A DNA stretch of 64,000 nt from Paucimonas sp. (GTDB lineage Bacteria; Pseudomonadota; Gammaproteobacteria; Pseudomonadales; Pseudomonadaceae). The stretch is from the NCBI GenBank assembly GCA_031253995.1, contig JAIRVG010000055.1:1-64000 (forward strand), read 5' to 3'. The notes beneath the pieces were generated by a model that saw only the letters and a program-made list of their open reading frames with translations, searched no databases and had not been told where the DNA came from. Both the position numbers and the translations under genes were made by a program. Below are positions 32,111-42,111 of this stretch, one piece after another (positions within the stretch are counted from its first letter, which is position 1; the number at the start of each line of letters is the position of its first letter).

Positions 32111-35100
32111 TGAATTGACTCCAGCGGGCGATGCTCTGCAGCAGCACGGATTCCTGGTACGGCTTGCCCAGGTAGTCGTTGACGCCGATGGCCATCGCCC
32201 GGTCGCGGTGCTTCTGGCCGGTGCGCGAGGTGATCATGATGATCGGCAGGTGTTTCAGCCGCGGATCCTGGCGCACCTGGGTCGCCACTTCGAAGCCGTC
32301 CATCCGCGGCATCTCGATATCCAGCAGCAGCACGTCCGGGCGGTGTTCGGCCATGACCGCCATGGCATCAACCCCGTCCTTGGCCGTCAGCACGTGCATG
32401 CCGTGGCGTTCCAGCAGGCGCCCGGTGACCTTGCGCACCGTCACCGAATCGTCCACCACCAGCACCAGCAACGGCCCGGCCGGACCACTGCCGGCCTGTG
32501 CCTGCACTTCCCGCTCCGGCCGCCCGGCCTGCTGCGCCAGGCGCAGGTGCAGACTGCGCAGTTGCGTCAGCACATCGAGGATCAGCACCACCCGGCCATC
32601 GCCCAGCAAGGTCGCCCCGGCCAGGCCCTGTACCGCGGCGAACTGCGGGCCGAGGCTCTTGACCACGATCTCGCGGCTGGCCGACAGGCTGTCCACCTGC
32701 ACCGCAAACTGCTGGTCATGGGCGTGCACCAGCAGCACCGGCAACGGCAGGCTCTGCCCGAGCAGGCGCGGCTGGCGCTCGCCCTGCAGCAGTTCGCCGA
32801 GGTAGCGCAGCTCGTAGCGGCGCCCGGCGTATTCGTAGCGCGGGGGATCGAGGCGATAACAGGCTTCCAGCTCCGCCGGCGGCACTCGCACCACACCGTC
32901 GATGGCGTTGAGTGGCACGGCGTACTGTTCCTCGCCGCAATGCACCATCAGCGCGCGGTTGACCGACACGGTGAACGGCAGGCGGATCAGGAAGCGCGCG
33001 CCCTTGCCCGCCACCGAACTGATGACCATCGAGCCACCCAGTTGCTTGACCTCTTCATGGACCACGTCCATGCCCAGCCCGCGCCCGGAAATCTGGGTGA
33101 TCTTCTCGGCGGTGGAGAAGCCCGGCTGGAGGATGAACTGCATCACCTCGTGATCGCTCAGCTCGCTACGCGGATCCAGCAGGCCGCGCTTGATCGCCTT
33201 CTTGCGCACCGCTTCCAGGGGCACGCCGGCACCGTCGTCGAACATCTCGATGACGATATCGGCGCCCTCGTGGAGCAGGTTCAGGGCGATCATGCCCTGC
33301 TCCGGCTTGCCCGCGGCCAGGCGCGCTTCGCGGCTTTCCAGGCCATGATCGACGGCGTTGCGCAGCATGTGCTCCAGGGGCGCCACCATGCGTTCGAGGA
33401 CGCTGCGGTCCATCTCGCCCTCGGCATTGCCCACCACCAGTTCGACCTGCTTGCCCAGCTCGCTGGCGGTCTGTCGTACCACCCGCTGCAAGCGCGGCAC
33501 CAGCCGCTCGAAGGGCACCATGCGGGTGCGCATCAGGCCTTCCTGCAGTTCGCTGTTGACCCGTGCCTGCTGCGACAACAGGCTCTGCGCCATCTGGTTG
33601 CGGGCGCCGAGGGTCTCCTTCAGGTCGAGCAGGTCCGAGGCCGACTCCGACAGGGCCCGGGACAGCTGCTGGAGCTGCGAGTGACGGTCCATTTCCAGCG
33701 GGTCGAAGTCTTCATAGGCGTCGCCGTCGATCTGCAGGCGCCCGAGCAGGCTGCCCTGGGTCTCGGTGTCGAGACGGCGCAACTGGTCGCGCATGCGTTC
33801 CAGGGTGGTTTCCATCTCGTTGAGGGCGATCTGGGCGTCGTTGATCTGCTGCTCCAGGCGCCCACGCAGGATCGAGGTTTCGGCGGCCTGGTTACCGAGG
33901 TCGTCGAGCAGTTCGGCGTTGACCTTGACCATGTCCAGCGCGGCCCGCTCCGGCGCCGGTGCCGGGGCTTCAGCGGGCGCACTGTCGCTGCCCGGCGCGG
34001 TGGCGGCGCTGTCGCTGAGGGCGGCGCTGCTGAAGTTGCGGATGTAGTCGATCAGCGCCGTGGCCGCGTGCAGCGGCTGTTGCAGGCGCACCGCATCGAG
34101 CATGTGGGCGAGGCGGTCGTGGCAGTTCTGCAGCAGGCTGAACAGCGCCGGGCTCGGTTGCAGCTGCCCGGCGGCGAGGTGTTCGTAGAGGAATTCCAGT
34201 TCGTGGGCGAGGTCGCCGATCGGCGCGATTTCCACCATGCGCGCGCCACCCTTGAGGGTGTGCAGGTCGCGCAGCAGGTTCTCCACCTCGACGCCGTTGC
34301 GCGGGTCGGCCTGCCAGCGAGTCAGCGCTGCGGCGGCGCTTTCGACGATATCCACGCCTTCTTCGAGGAAGATATCCAGCAGTTCCTTGTCGCCTTCCTG
34401 CTCCGGCTGCTCGGCCTTGGCCGTGGCCGCCGCCGGCTGGGCGTGATGGCGATACTCGCGCAGGGCGCCGAGGCTTTCCACCACCGAGTCCAGCACCTGG
34501 CCCTGGCTCAGTTGCGCCAGCAGCCGGGCCAGCAGGGTGTGGCTGCCGCGCAGCAGGCTGGCCAGCTCCAGCGACGGGCTGAAGCGGCGGTCCACCAGGC
34601 CTTCGTAAAGCAGCTCCAGCTCATGGGCGAGCACGTCCAGCGCACCCATCCCGGCCATCTGCGCGCCGCCCTTGAGGGTGTGCAGGTCGCGCTGCAGGGA
34701 AGACAGCACGGAGGGGTTCTCCGGATCGTCGATCCAGCGCTTGAGGGCCTGGTCGGCACTGTCCAGCACGTCGATGGCTTCTTCGAGGAACAGCGCCACC
34801 AGTTCATGATCGGTGTCCTGGCCGGCCAGCTCGCGGGTGACATCATCCAGCGCGACCACGCTGGACGTGCCATCGGCGTGTTGCCGCACCAGGCCCATGG
34901 CGGCGGGATCGAGTCCCTGGTCCAGCAGCTCGCGCAGGGCATGCAGGCGTTCCGGGCAGGGTTCCACTTCCTGGCCGGCGGCGATCTGGTCGAGCATGTT
35001 GATCAAGGCTTCGTGGGCCTGTTGCGCCTCGACGAAGAAGTGTGCATCGGCCGCCAGGCTGCTCTCTTCTACCGCGCCATACAGGTCCAGCAAGGCCTCG

Positions 35101-37385
35101 CACAGCTCATCGACCTGCCACAGGTTGGCGAGGTGGGCACTCTGGCCCAGGGTGGTCAGTTCGTCCAGCAGCGAGGTGAGTTCGTGGCGCTCGCCGGGGT
35201 GTTCCTGCCAGCGCAGCAGCAGGGATTCGGCGTCCAGCAGGATATCCATGCCCTGTTCGAGGAAGCTGGCGATCAGTTGCGGGTCGCGCTTGATACGCAG
35301 GCTCTGGTCCGGCGAATCGAGCAGCGCCCGGAGCCGAGCCTCGACCACCTGGTCGACCTGCTCGATAAGGATCTCCGCGCCCTTGATCGGCGCCAGCGGC
35401 GTCGTGCCGAGCTGGTCCAGGCCGCGACGCAGCAGGGGCTCGGCCATTTGCAGGAGGTAGACCTCGTCGAGGTCGAAGCCCACTTGATGGGCCTTGAACT
35501 CGCGGGCCAGCAGGTCCAGGGCGGTGGCCAGCTCGGCGATCGGCGTGACCCCGGCCATCGCCGCGCTGCCTTTGAGGGTGTGCAGGGCCCGTTGCAGGTC
35601 GTCGCTGACCGGCGCCGGCAGGTGCATCTCGGCGCCTTCCAGGAAGGCATCGAGGCTGGCCAGGTGGGTCTGCGCCTCGTTGCGGAAGATCTCCAGCAGT
35701 TGTGGGTCGAGGGCTTCGGCATGTTCCGCGTCACTGGCGCCATCGTTCATCGCCAGGGCGTGCAGGAGGCTGGCCAGGTGCTCGACATGGGCGTGGGCAT
35801 GCACCTCGCCGCTGGCGAATTCGGCGACCAGCCCCGGCATCAGGGTCATGGCCTGGCCGATCGCCTTGAGCACGTCGCCGCGGCGGCCGACACGGCCTTC
35901 GAGCATGCGGTTGAGCAGATGTTCGGTGGCCCAGGCCAGTTCGGCCAGGACCAGGGCGCGGACCATCCGCCCGCTGCCCTTGAGGGTATGGAAACCGCGG
36001 CGCAGCTCGATCAGCGCCTCCCGCGGGTGGCCCTCGCCACACCAGCGGCGCCAGTGTTCATCCAACTGCTCCAGGACTTCCTCGGCTTCTTCGAGAAACA
36101 CCTCGCGCAATTCGTCGTCCACCGGCTCCGGCGCGGCGATGGCCAGCGGTGCCACTTGCACCGGCCGCGCCAGCACCGGAAAGCCCAGCGCCGCCAGGGC
36201 CCGACGCGCGCGGGCCAGGAGCGCTTCGACATCGGCCTGCAGGTCGATGCTCAGGGCTTGCAGGTAGCAGTCGAGGCTGCCGATGACGTCGGCCAGGTGC
36301 TCCAGCTCGATGTCACCGGGCAGGGATTCGGCCTGCAGCACATGGGCCTGCAGGTAGTCGGTGCAGCGCTGCACCACGGCGGCGGGCTGCGGCAGCATGA
36401 GCATGGCCAGGGCGCCACGGATCTGTCCGAGCAGGTCGGGCAGCGGTTGCAGGCGCTGGCGTTCCCAGCCGGCTTCGAGGCAGTCGGCGATCAGGTCGCG
36501 GGCCTGCAGCAGCACGCCGTGGGCTTCATCCAGCACCAGCTGGCGGATCTCGCCGATATCGGTGCCGGCCGGCGGGCTCTGGTTGGCGGACTCCATGGAG
36601 CCGACCATGCCGCCAAGGGTCGCCTCGGCGTACTGCAAGGCCCCGGACACGTCCAGCAGCAGCGGCAGTTCCGCGGCGCGCTGGCCGCTGACCATGCCCT
36701 GCAGGGTCGCAACCTGGTCGAGGATCACCCGGCGCGGCTGGTTGAAACCGAGCACCGCGAGGGTATCGGCGATCTGCCGCAGCGGCGCGAGCAGCGGTTC
36801 CAGTTCCTGCACCTGTTGCTGGCCGCCACGGACGAACTGGTCGATGCGTTCCTTGATGCGCAGCAGGTCCTCGCTGATGGCGCCCATCACCGAACGCATG
36901 GCATCGCGGCCGGGCATGTCGGAGAGGCGGCCATGCAGGGCGTCCAGGGACAGTTCGAAGTTTTCCCCGGAGACGCCCAGCGCGCTTTCACCCAGCGCTT
37001 CGACGCCACGGGCGGCGCGCAGCTGGTTGAGCAGTGGCAGGACCAGCAGCGGCAGGTCGCGACGGGCGCCGCGCAGGCGTTCCAGGTACAGCGGCAACTG
37101 GGCCAGCGCGCGCGACAGGGCGGCCTGGGCCTCGCTGCGGGCGGACACACGGCCCTCGGCCAGGGCCCGGGCCAGCAGCTCCATTTCTTCGGCAAGCAGG
37201 GCCGCGCCCTTGAATTCCAGGAGCACCAGGCAGCCGCCCACCTGGTGCAGCGGCTCGATGCCGTTGTCCAGATGCTCGCTTTCACCTGCGACGAACTGCT
37301 CCAGCGCTTGGCGCGCCTGAGCGAGACTCTCGTCGATCGCCTCCCTGACCCATGCCAGGGCGACGAAATCTTGCCGGTCAGCCAT
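32103..37385 (-). CDS. chpA: ChpA hybrid sensor kinase of the Pil-Chp system
   Basis: 1760 residues. Four Hpt phosphotransfer domains carry HTLKG motifs near residues 465, 600, 900 and 1040. A further Hpt-like region (about 700-790) has Thr-Thr-Leu-Gly where His is expected, and the N-terminal 400 residues contain a degenerate unit (LHQVGG). Then come a CheA-type ATPase (N box HMLRNAVDHGLE, G boxes DDGAG and GRGLGMDVV), a CheW-like domain, and a C-terminal receiver (VVDDS, LLLDIEMPRMDG). It is shorter than P. aeruginosa ChpA (about 2470). I start at 37385, which has GGAAG upstream, instead of eight codons earlier. Phosphate flows to PilG and PilH, controlling pili. Confidence 0.92.
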   Translation of the reverse strand: MADRQDFVALAWVREAIDESLAQARQALEQFVAGESEHLDNGIEPLHQVGGCLVLLEFKGAALLAEEMELLARALAEGRVSARSEAQAALSRALAQLPLYLERLRGARRDLPLLVLPLLNQLRAARGVEALGESALGVSGENFELSLDALHGRLSDMPGRDAMRSVMGAISEDLLRIKERIDQFVRGGQQQVQELEPLLAPLRQIADTLAVLGFNQPRRVILDQVATLQGMVSGQRAAELPLLLDVSGALQYAEATLGGMVGSMESANQSPPAGTDIGEIRQLVLDEAHGVLLQARDLIADCLEAGWERQRLQPLPDLLGQIRGALAMLMLPQPAAVVQRCTDYLQAHVLQAESLPGDIELEHLADVIGSLDCYLQALSIDLQADVEALLARARRALAALGFPVLARPVQVAPLAIAAPEPVDDELREVFLEEAEEVLEQLDEHWRRWCGEGHPREALIELRRGFHTLKGSGRMVRALVLAELAWATEHLLNRMLEGRVGRRGDVLKAIGQAMTLMPGLVAEFASGEVHAHAHVEHLASLLHALAMNDGASDAEHAEALDPQLLEIFRNEAQTHLASLDAFLEGAEMHLPAPVSDDLQRALHTLKGSAAMAGVTPIAELATALDLLAREFKAHQVGFDLDEVYLLQMAEPLLRRGLDQLGTTPLAPIKGAEILIEQVDQVVEARLRALLDSPDQSLRIKRDPQLIASFLEQGMDILLDAESLLLRWQEHPGERHELTSLLDELTTLGQSAHLANLWQVDELCEALLDLYGAVEESSLAADAHFFVEAQQAHEALINMLDQIAAGQEVEPCPERLHALRELLDQGLDPAAMGLVRQHADGTSSVVALDDVTRELAGQDTDHELVALFLEEAIDVLDSADQALKRWIDDPENPSVLSSLQRDLHTLKGGAQMAGMGALDVLAHELELLYEGLVDRRFSPSLELASLLRGSHTLLARLLAQLSQGQVLDSVVESLGALREYRHHAQPAAATAKAEQPEQEGDKELLDIFLEEGVDIVESAAAALTRWQADPRNGVEVENLLRDLHTLKGGARMVEIAPIGDLAHELEFLYEHLAAGQLQPSPALFSLLQNCHDRLAHMLDAVRLQQPLHAATALIDYIRNFSSAALSDSAATAPGSDSAPAEAPAPAPERAALDMVKVNAELLDDLGNQAAETSILRGRLEQQINDAQIALNEMETTLERMRDQLRRLDTETQGSLLGRLQIDGDAYEDFDPLEMDRHSQLQQLSRALSESASDLLDLKETLGARNQMAQSLLSQQARVNSELQEGLMRTRMVPFERLVPRLQRVVRQTASELGKQVELVVGNAEGEMDRSVLERMVAPLEHMLRNAVDHGLESREARLAAGKPEQGMIALNLLHEGADIVIEMFDDGAGVPLEAVRKKAIKRGLLDPRSELSDHEVMQFILQPGFSTAEKITQISGRGLGMDVVHEEVKQLGGSMVISSVAGKGARFLIRLPFTVSVNRALMVHCGEEQYAVPLNAIDGVVRVPPAELEACYRLDPPRYEYAGRRYELRYLGELLQGERQPRLLGQSLPLPVLLVHAHDQQFAVQVDSLSASREIVVKSLGPQFAAVQGLAGATLLGDGRVVLILDVLTQLRSLHLRLAQQAGRPEREVQAQAGSGPAGPLLVLVVDDSVTVRKVTGRLLERHGMHVLTAKDGVDAMAVMAEHRPDVLLLDIEMPRMDGFEVATQVRQDPRLKHLPIIMITSRTGQKHRDRAMAIGVNDYLGKPYQESVLLQSIARWSQFNA

Positions 37386-37448
37386 GTCTGCTTCCAACAC
37401 ATAACTCATTGAATTTTCGCGGACCCTGTGGGGGCGCGTAACGCTGGA

Positions 37449-39491
37449 TCAACGCGGGTCAGCTGGCAGGGTAAAGCCCGACACCGAGCGCCGCATCTCG
37501 CTGGCCATGCGCGCCAGGTCGCCGATGCTCTCGGCGGTGGCTGTGGAGCCGGACGAGGTCTGCGAGGTGATCTGCTGGATGATCGCCATGGTGTGGGAGA
37601 TCTGCCCGGCCGACGAGGTCTGCAACTGCGCCGCGTCGGAAATGCTCAGGATCAGGTCGGCCAGGGTCTGCGACACGCCCTCGATCTCTTCCAGGGCCAC
37701 CCCGGCGTCCTGGGCCAGCCGTGCGCCGCGCACCACTTCCGCCGTAGTTTGCTCCATGGAAATCACCGCCTCGTTGGTGTCGGCCTGGATCGCCCGCACC
37801 AGCGCCTCGATCTGCCGGGTGGCCGAGGACGACCGCTCCGCCAGGCGCTGCACCTCATCCGCCACCACGGCAAAACCACGCCCCGCCTCCCCGGCCATGG
37901 ACGCCTGGATCGCCGCGTTGAGGGCAAGGATGTTGGTCTGGTCGGCAATGTCGTCGATCAGGCCGACGATATCGCCAATCTCCTGGGAAGACTCGCCCAG
38001 GCGCTTGATCCGCTTGGCGGTGTCCTGGATCTGCTCGCGGATGTTGTCCATGCCGCGGATGGTGTTGTGCACCACCTCGTTGCCCTTGTTGGCGATGGCC
38101 ACCGAGCGCTCGGCCACCTTGGCCGACTCGTAGGCATGCCCGGACACCCGGTCGATGGACTCGGCCATGTCGCCCACCGCCATCGACGCATCGGCGATCT
38201 GCTGGGCCTGGTGCTCGGAGGCCTTGGCCAGCTGGTGCGCGGTGGTCTGCGTGTCTTCCACGGCGGTGGCGACTTCCTCGGCGCTGAGGTTGATGGTCGC
38301 CACCAGGTCGCGCAGCTGATCGATGGAATAGTTGATGGAGTCGGCGATGGCCCCGGTGAAGTCCTCGGTGACCGAGGCGGTGACGGTGAGGTCGCCGTCG
38401 GCGAGGTCTTCGATCTCGTCCAGCAGGCGCATGATCGCCTGCTGGTTGCGTTCGTTCTTCTGCGCGGTCTCGCTGAGCTGGCGGTGGGTCTCGCGGACCA
38501 TCACCAGGCCGATGAGGATGATCGAGGCCAGCGCCAGCAGGCCCAGCACGTAGCCGCCGACGGTGTCCAGGGTACGCCCGCTGGCCAGGTTCTCGAAGCC
38601 GTTGGCCAGGTGCGAGGCTTCGTCCAGCAGGGTCTGCGACAGGCTGAAGATGTTGCCGGCCGCCTTGCGCACGCGGAACAGCTCCGGCGAGGTTTCGAGG
38701 ATTTCGTCCACGGAACCGGCGACGAACTGGAACAGCTCGGCGATTTCACCAAGGCGGGCGCGGGCGTCCGGGTCCTGGACGCGGGTGATCTGCAGGGTCG
38801 GGTTGCCACCGAGCATGCCTTCCAGCACCTGGCCGAAGCGGCTGGCATCGCGGCCGAAGGCATCGGCGGCCTGCACCGAGGTGTCGTCGCCGGCCAGCAC
38901 GGTGTTGACCGAGCCGAGGATGCGTTCGGCGAGCAGCGCCTGGCGCTGGGCCATGGCCACCTGGTTGGCCGGGGCACCGCTCTGCAGGAGGATTTCCACC
39001 ACCTTCTCGTATTCGACCTGCAACTGCGGCACGGTCTCGGCCAGGGTCGCGGCGACCTGGTGCAGGGACAGCACGGTCTGTTCGCTGGCGAGGATCACGT
39101 CGGTGTTCTTGCGCAGGGTTTCCCAGTCGCGCTGCACCGCGTCCATCTCGCCGCGCACCGCCACCGGTGCCGACGGCAGGCCGGTGCTGCGGTCGCCCTT
39201 CTTCAGGTAGCCCCAGCGCTGCTCGAAGTCGTTGCGCGCCTCGCTCAGCAGGCGGAACGCCACGGTCTTGCCGGAGGCCGCCTCGGTGGCGTTCTTGGCG
39301 ATGCGCTGGGACAACACCCGCAGCTCGCCGGCGTGGCCGATGTACTGCTTGTCGTGGTTGGCCTGGGTGTTGAGGTAGGCGAAGTTGGCAAACAGCAGGA
39401 TGATCGACAGGATCAACACCACGAACAACGCGGCGATCTGCGCACTGCTGCGCGAACCTTTGACTGTACGGGCGGACATGGGCTGGCTCAC
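37449..39491 (-). CDS. pilJ: PilJ methyl-accepting receptor
   Basis: 680 residues. One membrane helix near the N-terminus ([20 protein letters not shown]), two PilJ sensory domains, a second helix (about 335-355, [17 protein letters not shown]), HAMP, and a signalling domain with the hairpin core [20 protein letters not shown]. It senses a signal at the pilus and relays it via PilI to ChpA. It matches P. aeruginosa PilJ closely in length. The start is GTG at 39491, with AAGGAA upstream; an ATG four codons later is an alternative. Confidence 0.93.
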   Translation of the reverse strand: MSQPMSARTVKGSRSSAQIAALFVVLILSIILLFANFAYLNTQANHDKQYIGHAGELRVLSQRIAKNATEAASGKTVAFRLLSEARNDFEQRWGYLKKGDRSTGLPSAPVAVRGEMDAVQRDWETLRKNTDVILASEQTVLSLHQVAATLAETVPQLQVEYEKVVEILLQSGAPANQVAMAQRQALLAERILGSVNTVLAGDDTSVQAADAFGRDASRFGQVLEGMLGGNPTLQITRVQDPDARARLGEIAELFQFVAGSVDEILETSPELFRVRKAAGNIFSLSQTLLDEASHLANGFENLASGRTLDTVGGYVLGLLALASIILIGLVMVRETHRQLSETAQKNERNQQAIMRLLDEIEDLADGDLTVTASVTEDFTGAIADSINYSIDQLRDLVATINLSAEEVATAVEDTQTTAHQLAKASEHQAQQIADASMAVGDMAESIDRVSGHAYESAKVAERSVAIANKGNEVVHNTIRGMDNIREQIQDTAKRIKRLGESSQEIGDIVGLIDDIADQTNILALNAAIQASMAGEAGRGFAVVADEVQRLAERSSSATRQIEALVRAIQADTNEAVISMEQTTAEVVRGARLAQDAGVALEEIEGVSQTLADLILSISDAAQLQTSSAGQISHTMAIIQQITSQTSSGSTATAESIGDLARMASEMRRSVSGFTLPADPR

Positions 39492-39506
39492 GGGTCTGGC
39501 ATTCCT

Positions 39507-40046
39507 TTACAGCGCGACATCGAGAAAGCCCGGGGCCTGGGCCAGGGCGAAGGGGCTGAAGATTCCCCAGCAGTGCTCCCGCTGGAAATGCCCCTGGATA
39601 TAGGGCGCGGCGCTGCCCAGCAGGGGCGACGGCGGCGCCAGCTCCAGGCTGTCGAGGGCGAAATGCTGCAGGCCCAGCACTTCGTCCACCAGCAGGCCGG
39701 TGAGCAGTTCGTCATGGTCGACCACCAGTACCCGCCGCTGCTGACGGCCGCTGCCCGGCTCCAGGCCGAGGAAGCCGCCGAGGTCGGTCACCGGCAGCAA
39801 CTGCCCGCGCAGGTTGGTGACCCCGGCGACCCATGGCTTGACCCCGGGGATCCGGCTCAGGCGCGGCGCCGTGAGGACTTCGGCCACCTCGCCCATGGGC
39901 GCGACGAAACAGTGCCCGCCCAAGCGAAAACCGATGCCGCTCCAGGTTTGCAGGCGGGTTTCCTGCAGGGGCAGGTCGGCCGCCAGCAGGCGGCAGCGCC
40001 GGTCGATGTCCAGCAGCAGCTCGAAGGCCGTCAGCGACTCGCCCAT
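39507..40046 (-). CDS. pilI: CheW-like adaptor PilI
   Basis: 179 residues with a CheW domain (IGFRLGGHCFVAPMGEVAEV, GVTNLRGQLLPVTDLGGFLG). It couples PilJ to ChpA. The same frame is open upstream through pilH, but ATG 40046 gives the expected length. It starts 11 bp after the pilH stop and ends 15 bp before pilJ. Confidence 0.92.
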   Translation of the reverse strand: MGESLTAFELLLDIDRRCRLLAADLPLQETRLQTWSGIGFRLGGHCFVAPMGEVAEVLTAPRLSRIPGVKPWVAGVTNLRGQLLPVTDLGGFLGLEPGSGRQQRRVLVVDHDELLTGLLVDEVLGLQHFALDSLELAPPSPLLGSAAPYIQGHFQREHCWGIFSPFALAQAPGFLDVAL

Positions 40047-40057
40047 GGCCCCGCGGG

Positions 40058-40423
40058 TCAAGCGCCGAGGACGTCGTTGAGGACGCGGATCAGGTCGTCT
40101 TCGTCCACCGGCTTGACCAGGTAGCTCTTGGCGCCCTGGCGGGTGCCCCAGACCTTGTCGGTTTCCTGGTCCTTGGTGGTGACGATGACCACCGGGATGT
40201 CCTTGGTCGCCGGGTCCTTGCTCAGCTGGCGGGTGGCCTGGAAGCCGTTCATGCCGGGCATGACGATGTCCATCAGCACCGCGTCGGGCTTTTCCTGGGC
40301 AGCCAGGGCCACGCCGTCGGCGCCATTGACCGCCTTGAGCACCTGGTGCCCGTGTTTTTCCAGCATGCCGCTGAGCTTGTACATTTCGGTCGGCGAGTCG
40401 TCGACGATGAGAATTCGGGCCAT
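40058..40423 (-). CDS. pilH: Single-domain response regulator PilH
   Basis: 121 residues, a stand-alone CheY-like receiver: ILIVDDSPTEM, phospho-acceptor in LMDIVMPGMNG, and VTTKD and LVKPVDE switch residues. In P. aeruginosa PilH opposes PilG by drawing phosphate from ChpA, and it affects pilus retraction. The ATG at 40423 gives the family N-terminus MARILIVDD; an upstream in-frame ATG is ignored. Confidence 0.93.
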   Translation of the reverse strand: MARILIVDDSPTEMYKLSGMLEKHGHQVLKAVNGADGVALAAQEKPDAVLMDIVMPGMNGFQATRQLSKDPATKDIPVVIVTTKDQETDKVWGTRQGAKSYLVKPVDEDDLIRVLNDVLGA

Positions 40424-40468
40424 CTTGTTCCCCATGAAAGGCAAGACGCCGGCGCACGGGCGCGGGCG

Positions 40469-40879
40469 TCAGGGTGCGTGTTGTTCTTCGGCGGTGAAAC
40501 CCGGCACATGGGCACGGATCGCTTCCAGCAGTTCTTCCTTGCTGAACGGCTTGGTGAGGAACTGGTCGGAACCGACGATGCGCCCGCGGGCCTTGTCGAA
40601 CAGGCCGTCGCGGGACGAAAGCATGATGACCGGGGTGTCCTTGAAGGCGCTGTTGTGCTTGACCAGCGCGCAGGTCTGGTAGCCGTCCAGGCGCGGCATC
40701 AGCACGTCGACGAAGATGATCCCGGGACGGTGGTCGACGATCTTGGCCAGGGCATCGAAACCGTCGATGGCCGTGATGACCTCGCACCCCGCTTCGCTCA
40801 GGAGCATCTCGGCGGTGCGGCGAATCGTCTTGGAGTCGTCGATCACCATCACTTTCAATGCCGCGTCGGGCTGAACCAT
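40469..40879 (-). CDS. pilG: Single-domain response regulator PilG
   Basis: 136 residues, a CheY-like receiver with KVMVIDDSKTIRRTAEMLL, the acceptor Asp in IIFVDVLMPRLDGYQT, and QFLTKPFSKEELL. PilG is the main output of ChpA; it promotes pilus extension and raises cAMP in P. aeruginosa. Start at 40879 matches the known length of 135 residues; an ATG at 40912 adds 11 residues and is also possible. It is the first gene of the cluster and divergent from gshB. Confidence 0.92.
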   Translation of the reverse strand: MVQPDAALKVMVIDDSKTIRRTAEMLLSEAGCEVITAIDGFDALAKIVDHRPGIIFVDVLMPRLDGYQTCALVKHNSAFKDTPVIMLSSRDGLFDKARGRIVGSDQFLTKPFSKEELLEAIRAHVPGFTAEEQHAP

Positions 40880-41072
40880 ATTCGCTCTACCATTACTGTC
40901 GGATAGCGCCATGCCGGCCACCTGCCACGCATTTTTAGCACACTCAGGGGGTGCATTCCATCGAGCCACGCCGGCCGCGTTTTTCCCTTGACCGCCGGCG
41001 TCGCGAGCGCCACCCTGAGCCACTTTTCATTCGAACCACCGCGGCCCCGCGCCGCCGAGAGGATTTACCCCC

Positions 41073-42026
41073 ATGAGCGTTCGCCTCGGCATTGTCATGG
41101 ACCCCATCGCGTCCATCTCCTACAAGAAGGACAGCTCGCTGGCCATGCTGCTGGCCGCCCAGGAACGCGGCTGGGAACTGTTCTACATGGAACAGAAGGA
41201 CCTTTACCTGGGCGCCGGCCAGGCCCGCGCGCAAATGCGTCCGCTGAAAGTCTTCGCCAACCCGGAGAAATGGTTCGAGCTGGAGGCCGAGCAGGACAGC
41301 GCCCTGGCCGAGCTGGATGTGATCCTGATGCGCAAGGACCCGCCCTTCGACCTGGAATTCGTCTACAGCACCTACCTGCTGGAGCAGGCCGAGGCCGAGG
41401 GCGTGCTGGTGGTCAACCGCCCGCAGAGCCTGCGCGACTGCAACGAGAAGCTGTTCGCCACGCGTTTCCCCGAGTGCATGGCGCCGACCCTGGTCAGCCG
41501 CCGCGCCGACATCCTGCGTGAATTCGCCGCCACCCACGGCGACGTGATCCTCAAGCCGCTGGACGGCATGGGCGGCGCCTCGGTGTTCCGTCATCGTCCG
41601 GGCGATCCCAACCTGTCGGTCATCCTGGAAACCCTGACCCAGCACGGCCACCAGCAGATCATGGCGCAGGCCTTCCTGCCGGAGATCAAGGACGGCGACA
41701 AGCGCATCCTGATGATCGACGGCGAGCCGGTGCCGTACTGCCTGGCGCGCATCCCGGCCAGCGGCGAAACCCGCGGCAACCTGGCCGCCGGCGGCCGTGG
41801 CGAGGCCCGTCCGCTGACCGACCGCGACCGCTGGATCGCCGCCCAGGTCGGCCCGAGCCTGCGGGAGAAGGGCCTGCTGTTCGTCGGCCTCGACGTGATC
41901 GGCGACTACCTCACCGAGATCAACGTCACCAGCCCGACCTGCATCCGCGAGATCGATGCGGCCTACAACACCAACATCGGCGGGCAGTTGATGGACGCCA
42001 TCGATCGCCAGTTGAAGGCACGCTGA
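41073..42026 (+). CDS. gshB: Glutathione synthetase
   Basis: 317 residues of the ATP-grasp fold. It joins gamma-glutamylcysteine and glycine. N-terminal RLGIVMDPIASISYKKDSS, the ATP motif GDVILKPLDGMGGASVFR and the C-terminal EINVTSPTCIREID are typical. Shine-Dalgarno GAGAGGA fits the ATG. The order pilG-gshB-tonB-algH-ruvX is conserved in Pseudomonas. Confidence 0.96.
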   Translation: MSVRLGIVMDPIASISYKKDSSLAMLLAAQERGWELFYMEQKDLYLGAGQARAQMRPLKVFANPEKWFELEAEQDSALAELDVILMRKDPPFDLEFVYSTYLLEQAEAEGVLVVNRPQSLRDCNEKLFATRFPECMAPTLVSRRADILREFAATHGDVILKPLDGMGGASVFRHRPGDPNLSVILETLTQHGHQQIMAQAFLPEIKDGDKRILMIDGEPVPYCLARIPASGETRGNLAAGGRGEARPLTDRDRWIAAQVGPSLREKGLLFVGLDVIGDYLTEINVTSPTCIREIDAAYNTNIGGQLMDAIDRQLKAR

Positions 42027-42111
42027 CCGACGACAAGAGGAAACACCGCGGAGTGGGTTATCATGCCGGTCCTTTGCCACCTGGCTCCCTGCTCCGCCGG
42101 TTGTTCTACAG

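Noticed and set aside
32022..37412. Plus-strand frame open for 1796 codons opposite chpA
   Set aside because: It is an antisense shadow made possible by high GC and codon-position bias. The minus-strand frame carries HTLKG, ATPase and receiver motifs; the plus-strand product has none and is rich in Gln, His and Val runs.
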